From an uncultured Clostridia bacterium (GTDB lineage Bacteria; Bacillota; Clostridia; UMGS1810), in NCBI GenBank assembly GCA_934500875.1, contig CAKSTL010000002.1, positions 124,001-188,000 on the forward strand: 64,000 nucleotides of DNA. Reading direction: 5' to 3'. The notes below the pieces were generated by a model. It was not told the DNA's origin. It saw only the letters and a program-made list of their open reading frames with translations, and did not search any database. Position 1 is the first letter of the stretch; every line of letters starts with the position of its first letter. Both the position numbers and the translations under genes were made by a program. Below, piece after piece: positions 10,249 to 17,944 of this stretch.

Positions 10249-13026
10249 ATGTTTAAAAAATTTACGGCTCTTTGCATTGCGGTGATTTTCGCCGTAATGC
10301 AAGCCCCGTTTGCGTGTGCGCAGACGGAAAAAAAGGCAGAGGTAACAGATTTTTGCCTTTACGATTTACAAGATAATCATATTATGGGAAAAATAGAAAA
10401 AAATACGGAGTTTTATTTTTCCGCAAACGTTAAAAATACAAGCGGTGAAAATTTAACCGCAAAGGCATATCTTGCGGTGTTTGAAAAGGGTACAAACGCA
10501 CTTGCGGATGTTTTTGAAAGTGAGGATTTACCCCTTGAAAACGGCGAAAAATCGCTTATCCGCACCTACGGCAAAATTCCGTCCGATATTGCAGACGAAT
10601 ATTTTATAAAAATTTTCGTATTTGAAAAAACAACGCTTGTACCGCTTTGCAATGCCGTTTCGTTTGATGCGTCGGGTGCGTATGAAACAGAAAAATACGG
10701 CGGCGGGTATCTTTCGCGCGATATAATCATTGACCCGTCGTTTGAAGACGACAGCCGTTCGGTGATGGGCTGGAATCCGCGCAGTAAAAGCGAAATTCAA
10801 AGAACCGCCGTTTATGCGTTTGACAAAAATTATTCCTGCAAGGTTTCAGAACGCATATGGTCGAGCGACGCAATAAGGCAGGATATCACCGACAATCTTA
10901 AGAAATCCGGAAGCGGAGAATACCGCGTGCGTTACAGTGTGCTGACCGCTGCGGTAGATGTAAATTTTCAGATTATAATTGCACTGTATGACAAAAACGG
11001 CGTAAGAACAAGCGCAAAACCCGATCCCTGGAACGCACTTTATATAAAAACGGATGCGGAGCACAAAAATCAGTGGATGAGCGCGGAAAAAAGTGTAAAT
11101 ATAAGCGTTCCCGAAAATTTTTACAGCGCAGAAGTTTATGTCGAAATGCTTAACAATATCTCTGATTTTTATATTGATTTCTGCTCGATACGAAAGGTTA
11201 TAACCTACGGAGAATATCTTGCGGAAAATGCGTATTTTTGCGAAATCGACACTGCGCGCGAGCTTGAAAATTTAATCGGAAAAAAATCCGATTATGTTTC
11301 AATTCATCCGAAGGATACAAACGAAGTGCTGAAAAACCCGTATAAAGGGCTTAATTATTACACTACAAAGCTCGATTTTTCCAAACTCAATTTAAGCGGT
11401 GACGGCGCAAAAATTTCAAACGTTGTGTACGCACGTTACGGCTGGGCGGCGCTCGAACCGGAGGACGGAGTTTATAATTTTGACCAAATTGAAAAAAATA
11501 TAAACTACTGTGCCGAAAACGGTATGATGCTGGGTATCGGCATCGGCTCAACCGTGTGCTATAACAGTAAGTCAGACTACCGTCAAGATACCCCCGACTG
11601 GCTTTTTACAAAGTGCGGCGCAAAAAGCTACGACCTTAAAATCGGCAATAGCTATCTGAAAATTCCGTATTACAACGACGCGGTTTTTCTTGAAAAAATG
11701 CAGAGATTTTTGGATAAATTCGCCGAAAGGTTTAACGGCAACGAAAATATTGCCTACGTTGATATGCGTGTTTACGGCAACTGGGGCGAATGGCATTTTT
11801 ACAGCGGTGCTTTTGACGATTACAGAAAAGACGTCACATATAAAGACGAAGATTTCAAAAAACTTGTAGATTTATTCAAAAATTTCAAACTTCCGCTTGC
11901 AATGTTCACCTCGAACACAATGGCGCTCAATTATGCGTCCGATACGCTTAACGCCGGCGTCCGTGTGGACGGAACGATGAACCCGGGCGAGAGGGACGAG
12001 CATTTGAAACTTAAAAGGTTTGACGGCAAAAATTTTGCGGTTGCGGAGTGGTTTGCACAACCCGAAACATTTTATCCGGCAGGCACATACTACGGAAAAA
12101 CCTATTCCAAGGGCAATTATTCAGAATATTTCGGTTATCTTCCGACATTTATTGAAAAGACAATCCGTGAGGGTGCGGTAAGCTATATTTCGCTCGGATA
12201 CTGGAATCCCGAGGATTTTTACAAAATGTTTCCCGATTTGTCAAAGCGTATGGCAAACGAAACGGGGTATTGGTTTAAGCCGATAAGCTTTAAATATCCC
12301 AAGAATTTTGCGGACGGATATTTTATGATGGCGGTTAAAAATGACGGAAGTGCACCGCTTTATGCGGGATATAAGCAAAATTCGGGCGTAAAGCTTGCGC
12401 TTGCGGATGCGGACGGCAATATTTTGGAAAAAATAACGCTTGACGCAAATCCGAAAAACTGGAAAGCGGGCGAAATTTCGTATATTACGCAAAAAATTTC
12501 GTTTAAAAATAAGCAAAATGCAAGTCATATCTATCTCGGAGTTTTTTCGGATGCTGATGCGGAAAATCCTGATATTAAGCTTGGTATAACCGCCGAGTGC
12601 AAAAACGGCTGGTATGACATCTGCCATACGGAGAATGCGGAAAATACGTCGGACAACAGGCTTTATTATTCGTCGCTTGCATACGGCGAGGACGGCTACG
12701 GCTACCGTGATTTACGCTATGCGTTTGACGGCAGTGCCGATACGTATTTTGCCTCCGAGGTGCGTAAGGACGAATATTTTGAAGTTGATTTCGGCGAATA
12801 CGAAAACATTTCAAGCATCGTTATAAATGCGAAAGAAAAAACGAAGGCAAAAATTTTTGTGTATGCAAAATCGGACGGCGCTCTGCGAAAAATTACCGAA
12901 ATAAACGGATTAAACGCAGGTGAAAACACGTTTGCATTAAGTTGTGAAACAAGCAAAATTCGCTTTACATTCGGCGAAACGCGCCTTGGCGAAAACATAA
13001 AAATAGGCAGTATTAAAATGAATTGA
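10249..13026 (+). CDS. Second secreted DUF4832-type putative glycoside hydrolase
   Basis: 925 residues, ribosome site AAAGGAG, signal peptide (MFKKFTALCIAVIFAVMQA). Paralog of the 1576 gene: both share the CBM4/9-like domain (DPSFEDDSRSVMGW), the NPYKGL barrel start, ALEPEDGVYNF, GNWGEWHFY, the DUF4832 region and a C-terminal F5/8C-like domain. The conserved candidate catalytic glutamates are E514 (GNWGEWH) and E600 (AEWF). The N-terminal module differs: instead of the amine-oxidase-type stalk it has an Ig-like domain (about 25-140) that resembles the C-terminal domain of the 13122 gene product. The catalytic role is inferred from conservation and fold-like motifs; substrate unknown. Confidence 0.78.
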   Translation: MFKKFTALCIAVIFAVMQAPFACAQTEKKAEVTDFCLYDLQDNHIMGKIEKNTEFYFSANVKNTSGENLTAKAYLAVFEKGTNALADVFESEDLPLENGEKSLIRTYGKIPSDIADEYFIKIFVFEKTTLVPLCNAVSFDASGAYETEKYGGGYLSRDIIIDPSFEDDSRSVMGWNPRSKSEIQRTAVYAFDKNYSCKVSERIWSSDAIRQDITDNLKKSGSGEYRVRYSVLTAAVDVNFQIIIALYDKNGVRTSAKPDPWNALYIKTDAEHKNQWMSAEKSVNISVPENFYSAEVYVEMLNNISDFYIDFCSIRKVITYGEYLAENAYFCEIDTARELENLIGKKSDYVSIHPKDTNEVLKNPYKGLNYYTTKLDFSKLNLSGDGAKISNVVYARYGWAALEPEDGVYNFDQIEKNINYCAENGMMLGIGIGSTVCYNSKSDYRQDTPDWLFTKCGAKSYDLKIGNSYLKIPYYNDAVFLEKMQRFLDKFAERFNGNENIAYVDMRVYGNWGEWHFYSGAFDDYRKDVTYKDEDFKKLVDLFKNFKLPLAMFTSNTMALNYASDTLNAGVRVDGTMNPGERDEHLKLKRFDGKNFAVAEWFAQPETFYPAGTYYGKTYSKGNYSEYFGYLPTFIEKTIREGAVSYISLGYWNPEDFYKMFPDLSKRMANETGYWFKPISFKYPKNFADGYFMMAVKNDGSAPLYAGYKQNSGVKLALADADGNILEKITLDANPKNWKAGEISYITQKISFKNKQNASHIYLGVFSDADAENPDIKLGITAECKNGWYDICHTENAENTSDNRLYYSSLAYGEDGYGYRDLRYAFDGSADTYFASEVRKDEYFEVDFGEYENISSIVINAKEKTKAKIFVYAKSDGALRKITEINGLNAGENTFALSCETSKIRFTFGETRLGENIKIGSIKMN

Positions 13027-13055
13027 AAAGTACACCAAATGTTAAAAAAGTGGAA

Positions 13056-13084
13056 TTGTAACCGCGGACGCGGTGTGATATTCT
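13056..13084 (+). promoter_or_regulatory. Possible internal promoter before the last gene of the surface operon
   Basis: TTGTAA, a 17-bp spacer containing the small palindrome CCGCGGACGCGG, then TATTCT (4 of 6 consensus). It lies in the only sizeable gap (95 bp) inside the surface operon and could give extra or separate transcription of the small secreted protein downstream. Weak -10; low confidence. Confidence 0.3.
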
Positions 13085-13121
13085 TAAGTTAGAAAATGAA
13101 AATTTGAAAGGGTGGATAAAA

Positions 13122-14174
13122 TTGAAAAGTAAAAAAATATTAGGTTTACTCCTTGTTGTAACACTTTTATCTGCAACTGTGTTTGGTTCGGTGAGCGTAT
13201 CGGCGGCAGGCGGTGAAACTAACGTTACACAAAAAAGCTATTTGCCTCCTGTTAAAACGCTGTTTGTTGATGATGATTTTGAGAACAGAACGGTTGACGC
13301 ACTTGCGAGTGCTCAGCCTTCAAATGCGGCTTATCAATATCCGATAGGCAGCAGAAGCGGTACGGGTATAAAAATTGCGCAGGAAAGCGACGAAGCAGCC
13401 AACAAATATGCAATATATAACAACGGTTGGCAGACTGTTGAATGTGACAGTGAGAATCTTGCCAATGCAAATAGTTTGGTAGTTTCGTTCAGAACATTAA
13501 TATCCGCCGGAACAGGAATCGTTAAAATAAGATTTTCTTCAACCGGGCCTGCTATATTTTTTCAGAAATTGTCGAACGGGAAAATTCAAATAAAATCCTA
13601 TAAAAGCAGCTCAGCGGCAGACGACAAGGCCATAAATACTGTAACTGTGAGCGGAAATGGCACTGATTGGGTTGATTGCAGTGTTGTATTTGAAAAGGCG
13701 AGCGAAAAAACCGTTCGTATTAAATCACTCTTTGTAAATGGGGAGAAAATAAAAGAAGATCCAGAAGCAAATATGACATTATACGACGGTTGCAGTTGGA
13801 TTTCGGCAAAGAATGTGGGTATTCAAGCGACTGCAGCAAAAACGCAGATTGACGACATTCTCGTTTACGAGCCTTACGACGTATATATGAAGGACGCAAA
13901 CATTGTAGGGAAGAGCGTAACAATTGTAAATGATTCTGCCGCTGAGGTTTCGGGCAAAGTGTTCCTTGCGCTTTATGACGAAAACAAAAACCTTGTTTAC
14001 GCAACGGAATATACCGGCGAAGTAAAAGTTCCTGCCAATGGCAGCCTGCCTGTTGTTCTTACCGACGATATAGACGTGCCGAACGCAAAGAGTGCAAAAA
14101 TATTCTTCTGGGACAAAGGCTCGCTTGCACCTCATTGCAGTGCTCAGGAAATAGACTTAAGCTTAATTTCTTAA
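13122..14174 (+). CDS. Small secreted jelly-roll plus Ig-like protein
   Basis: 350 residues from a TTG at 13122. This start was chosen because AAAGGGTGG ends 6 bp upstream and it yields a clean signal peptide (MKSKKILGLLLVVTLLSATV); a TTG at 13104 in the same frame lacks a site. A predicted beta-sandwich domain (about 30-240) is followed by a ~90-residue Ig-like domain (VGKSVTIVNDSAAEVSG to the end). The first domain is paralogous to that of the 8854 gene. The second resembles the N-terminal domain of the DUF4832 protein at 10249 (KIFVFEKTTLVPLC versus KIFFWDKGSLAPHC). Last gene of the surface operon. Function unknown; probably carbohydrate binding. Confidence 0.65.
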   Translation: MKSKKILGLLLVVTLLSATVFGSVSVSAAGGETNVTQKSYLPPVKTLFVDDDFENRTVDALASAQPSNAAYQYPIGSRSGTGIKIAQESDEAANKYAIYNNGWQTVECDSENLANANSLVVSFRTLISAGTGIVKIRFSSTGPAIFFQKLSNGKIQIKSYKSSSAADDKAINTVTVSGNGTDWVDCSVVFEKASEKTVRIKSLFVNGEKIKEDPEANMTLYDGCSWISAKNVGIQATAAKTQIDDILVYEPYDVYMKDANIVGKSVTIVNDSAAEVSGKVFLALYDENKNLVYATEYTGEVKVPANGSLPVVLTDDIDVPNAKSAKIFFWDKGSLAPHCSAQEIDLSLIS

Positions 14175-14204
14175 AGCTGAACATATATTAAAGCTGAACA
14201 TATA
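14171..14204 (+). repeat. 17-bp tandem duplication spanning a stop codon
   Basis: Two exact, directly adjacent copies of TTAAAGCTGAACATATA. The first copy contains the stop codon (TAA 14172-14174) of the preceding gene, so the second lies wholly downstream. Confidence 0.85.
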
Positions 14205-14235
14205 TAATAAAAAAGAGTGGAATTTGAAAAATAAG

Positions 14236-14266
14236 AAAACGGTACGTTTTAAAACGTACCGTTTTT
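14236..14266. terminator. Bidirectional intrinsic terminator between convergent genes
   Basis: A 30-bp perfect palindrome with half-site AAAACGGTACGTTTT and T-rich tails on both strands. It sits between the end of the plus-strand surface operon (14174) and the end of the minus-strand GLUG gene (14342), so it can stop transcripts from both sides. Confidence 0.85.
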
Positions 14267-14341
14267 CGTTTGCTTTTTTGTTTGAGGGTTGACTTTTCAA
14301 CCTGTCATTTGCCTGTTTTTCGCCGGGTTTTTGCTGTGCCT

Positions 14342-17300
14342 TCAACGCTTTTTTACGGCTTCGGATACTTTATTTCTGATGCTCTTAAGGTTGATTTTTT
14401 TAAATTCGGGAAGCTTTATCTTTGAAAATATTCCATTAATCCTGCGCATTAATTTCTTTCTGTTTTTAAATATAAACATTATTGCAATGAGTATTAAAAT
14501 TACCGCAAGCACTTTTAATATTATCGAAAGAATGTAGTTTTTCTGCGTTTCGTATAAAGTAAAACTTTCCGCCGCAATTTCAAATTCAAGGTAGCTTCCG
14601 AAGGTTTTGGTTTTAAGCTTTTTAACCTTGCCGTCATACTCTGCATAAAGCTTAACCTTCTTTTTGTCCGAAAGCGGAAGGTAACGAACCTTATGTTTTT
14701 CGTTGTAATCGCCGCTTATTTTAACATCATAAGAGTCGAGAACCTTTTTTGCCTTTATGCTTGTTTTTTCGCTTTTTGATACCCTTATTCCTGCCGAGTC
14801 GTCAAATGCGCCGCACAAAAGAAAAATTGATTTGTCGCCTCGTTTTAATCTCGATTCCACTATATCAAGATTTCTGTAGTATTCCGCATTGATTTCGGCG
14901 TCATATTCGGGAAATTCAAAATCGTATTCCGACCATTTTCCGTAATAACCCTTCTTTTCGGGAACGGACGGAATTTTTTCGCTGTCAATCGGCTCTCTGT
15001 ATTTAAACGGAACCGTTGCGATTGTTTTGTCGTCAGCCACAAATTTAAGGTAGAATGTGGTGTCGGTGCCGAAGGTTGATTTTACAAAACTTACATAATC
15101 GCCGATTTCGCCTTCTTCTGCCTTGCCGGTGTAGCTTATATCGTCAAGACCGCCCAAATTGCCGCCCACAAAAATGTTTGACGAAAGCTTTGTTTTATCG
15201 GCAGTATCGCCTGCAACGGCACCTGCAAATTCTTCATATTCCTCTGCAACACAAAGCGATACGCAGTGCGAAATTGTATCGCCGTATCCTGCAACTCCGC
15301 CGACGTAATTATTTCCCGAAACGGTGCTTTTTGCGGCGCAGTTCCGTATAACGGTGTCGGATTTTCCCGCAATACCGCCGACGTAATCGCCGTCCTCAGC
15401 CTTTGCGCTGCCGTAGCCTTCGCAGGTAAGCACGCTTCCCAAATCCATTCTGCCCACAATTCCTCCGGCATAATTTTTTGCGGAGGTAACCTTTGAATTG
15501 TTGGTGCATTTTAGCACAACGCACTTTGTCTTGTAGGTGAATTTCAGCGTTTTTGAGCCTTTGTCCTTAACGTCATCCTCGGGGTCAAAGTCATATTCAA
15601 TCGCCATTGAGCCTGCAATTCCGCCGGCTGATATATCGCCGAAAACCTCGCCGCTGTTAACGCAGGATTCTATTCTTCCCTGCGTTGTGCCGAGATAGCA
15701 AGTGTCCGAAATATCTTCCACAAGATTTTCGCCGTCCGACTTTATATTGTCGTTGTATGCCTTTGTAAGAACGCTTCTGAGCGAGCGGATTTCGTCGTTT
15801 AAAGCGTCGATTTTATCCGAAAGAACATTCTTTTTATCCGTCAGAACGTTTTTGATTACGGTAAAATCGTCCTGCATATTTTTCATTTCATCAAGAAAAT
15901 TATCAAAATCGTTTCCGAAAATTTCGGACGCAGAGGGCATTTTTACAGCGCCCTTTTTTGTAAAGTCATCCGCAATATCCGCAAGCTTTTTGACGCTTGA
16001 AGAAAGATAATTTGTAGAATCGGCGATATACGAAAGCCCCTCTTTTAAAGAATCTGCCGCAATTTTGGTGCTGTCAACGGCGTCGCCCAGCTTATCTATT
16101 GCGTCGTCAAAATCGTCACGTGCAAGACGGAAATAATGTATTGCCTCGGTAAGATTGTCAAATGCCTCGGCAAAGGTTTTAAACGCCGCCGAAATTGCAT
16201 AAATGTCAAAATCCTCCGAAAGGATAAGCAGTGCGTCACACACGTCGCCGAGAGCTGCCGCAATGTCTTTGTATGCCTTTATAAAGGCGGCGAGGTTTTT
16301 GTTAAACTCTGCAATATCCGCCTTTATATAGCCTTTGTCGGCAAGGTCTTTTAAAATGTTTGATATCACTTCCATAGCCGAGGCGCCGTCTGCAATTCCT
16401 GCCTGTATGTCGCTGACGGCACTCCACATATCCTTAAAGCCTTCTATTGCGTTGTCACGCTCTTTTAACCCCTTGCGGAGCGCTTTTAAAGCCTCCTGAA
16501 GCTTTTTTGCGCCGCGTTCAAGCTTTTTTGTTGCGTTTGACAAATCCTCAAGCGCCACAGAAGTGCGGATTGACGTGCGTTCAAGGTAATACAGCGCCTC
16601 GTCAAGCTTTGAATCGGTTTTATTTGCAAGATTATATGCGTCACGCAAATCGTCCACAATAATTTTAAGCTGTTCTGCGCTCTTTTCCATTGACTTCATA
16701 CCCAGCGTGAGGGTATCGCACCCCTTCGCAGCGTCGTCAAGAGCGTCCTTTGAATCTTCAAGCGCAGTGTTAAGACGTTCTGAAATTTCGTTTGCGCTGT
16801 CCGAAACCGAATCGGCATATTTTGTAAAATCATCCGACAAAACGCCTGCCGAGGAATTTATTCTCGATAATGTGTCGTTTAACGAATCAAGGCTGTCGCC
16901 AAGCTCGCTGCCCGACAAAAGCGAGTTGTCGTCGGTTATATCCTGAATACGTCCGAAAACGTCGTTCGTTTGCTGTAGCGCATCACGTGTGTATTCCAAA
17001 ATTATATACGGCTCCGCCTGTCCCACAATTCCGCCGATATCTTTTCTGCCGTTGATTGTTGCATAGTTTGTGCAGTTTTTGATGTATCCTGCCTGACGGC
17101 CGCAAATTCCGCCGGTGTTGTAGCCTACCGATTTGTAGCCGACATTGCCTTTGTTAATGCACGAGATAATTGTGCCTTTTGAATAACCGCAAATTCCGCC
17201 GGTGTCGGTTGCGGCTTCAAAATTTTCGGCAGACCGAAGATTTGTAAGGTCAATATTCACATCCTGAATCGTTTTTGCCTCTTCGGTGTTTTTTGTGTTT

Positions 17301-17944
17301 ATGCTGCCGCTGTTTTCGCAGTTTTCGATTGTGCCGAAATTCTGCCCCGCAATACCGCCCGTATAGCTTGTTGCAATAACGCTTCCGTTAAAGGTACAGT
17401 CTTTTATAACGCCCGTTTCGGCAACATATCCGGCAATGCCGCCGACGTTGGTTTTTGCTTTTATACTGCCCGAAAATGTGCAGTTTAAAATCGTTCCTTC
17501 GTTATATCCGGCAATACCGCCGATATTTTTTTGCGTACCGTCGGGGGTGATGTTTCCCGAAACATTAAGGTTTTTAACCGTCGCTCCGCTTTGGATATAT
17601 CTGAAAAGCCCTGTTGCAGAGCCTTTTTTGGTTATTTTGATGCCCGATATTGTATATCCGTTTCCGTCAAATGTGCCTGCAAATGTGGCAATCGGAACAA
17701 AATCGGCCTTTGACAAATCAATATCGTTTGCAAGGGTGACTGTTTTGTTTTTTGACCACGTATCCGTCTTGCAGTTTTTTGCAAGCGCAAGGTAATCCGC
17801 TGCGTTTCTTATGACAATATCCGTGCTGTCAGCAAAGGCTGAAAAAGCAGGTGCAAGGGATGTTAAAAGCATAATTGCCGCAAGAAAAAGAGAGGTCAAT
17901 TTATTAAGAGTCTTTATTTTCGCCGTTGTCTTTTCCATTGTCAT
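14342..17944 (-). CDS. Surface protein: GLUG repeats split by a long coiled coil, C-terminal membrane anchor
   Basis: 1200 residues. ATG 17944 is favoured by GGAGG 6 bp before it; GTG 17947 and ATG 17938 are alternatives. Signal peptide (LTSLFLAAIMLLTSLAPAFS); a first block of GLUG motifs (GGIAGYNEGTI type, about 90-310) forming a likely beta-helix; about 450 residues of alpha-helical heptad sequence (about 320-780), recalling the helical regions of YhgE/Pip and MmpL-like proteins; a second GLUG block (about 790-960); an InlB-like repeat (PEKKGYYGKW); a transmembrane helix near residue 1150 and a Lys/Arg-rich tail. Its start lies inside the end of the MMPL gene (41-bp overlap), suggesting coupled translation and a shared machine. 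Function unknown. Confidence 0.75.
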   Translation of the reverse strand: MTMEKTTAKIKTLNKLTSLFLAAIMLLTSLAPAFSAFADSTDIVIRNAADYLALAKNCKTDTWSKNKTVTLANDIDLSKADFVPIATFAGTFDGNGYTISGIKITKKGSATGLFRYIQSGATVKNLNVSGNITPDGTQKNIGGIAGYNEGTILNCTFSGSIKAKTNVGGIAGYVAETGVIKDCTFNGSVIATSYTGGIAGQNFGTIENCENSGSINTKNTEEAKTIQDVNIDLTNLRSAENFEAATDTGGICGYSKGTIISCINKGNVGYKSVGYNTGGICGRQAGYIKNCTNYATINGRKDIGGIVGQAEPYIILEYTRDALQQTNDVFGRIQDITDDNSLLSGSELGDSLDSLNDTLSRINSSAGVLSDDFTKYADSVSDSANEISERLNTALEDSKDALDDAAKGCDTLTLGMKSMEKSAEQLKIIVDDLRDAYNLANKTDSKLDEALYYLERTSIRTSVALEDLSNATKKLERGAKKLQEALKALRKGLKERDNAIEGFKDMWSAVSDIQAGIADGASAMEVISNILKDLADKGYIKADIAEFNKNLAAFIKAYKDIAAALGDVCDALLILSEDFDIYAISAAFKTFAEAFDNLTEAIHYFRLARDDFDDAIDKLGDAVDSTKIAADSLKEGLSYIADSTNYLSSSVKKLADIADDFTKKGAVKMPSASEIFGNDFDNFLDEMKNMQDDFTVIKNVLTDKKNVLSDKIDALNDEIRSLRSVLTKAYNDNIKSDGENLVEDISDTCYLGTTQGRIESCVNSGEVFGDISAGGIAGSMAIEYDFDPEDDVKDKGSKTLKFTYKTKCVVLKCTNNSKVTSAKNYAGGIVGRMDLGSVLTCEGYGSAKAEDGDYVGGIAGKSDTVIRNCAAKSTVSGNNYVGGVAGYGDTISHCVSLCVAEEYEEFAGAVAGDTADKTKLSSNIFVGGNLGGLDDISYTGKAEEGEIGDYVSFVKSTFGTDTTFYLKFVADDKTIATVPFKYREPIDSEKIPSVPEKKGYYGKWSEYDFEFPEYDAEINAEYYRNLDIVESRLKRGDKSIFLLCGAFDDSAGIRVSKSEKTSIKAKKVLDSYDVKISGDYNEKHKVRYLPLSDKKKVKLYAEYDGKVKKLKTKTFGSYLEFEIAAESFTLYETQKNYILSIILKVLAVILILIAIMFIFKNRKKLMRRINGIFSKIKLPEFKKINLKSIRNKVSEAVKKR

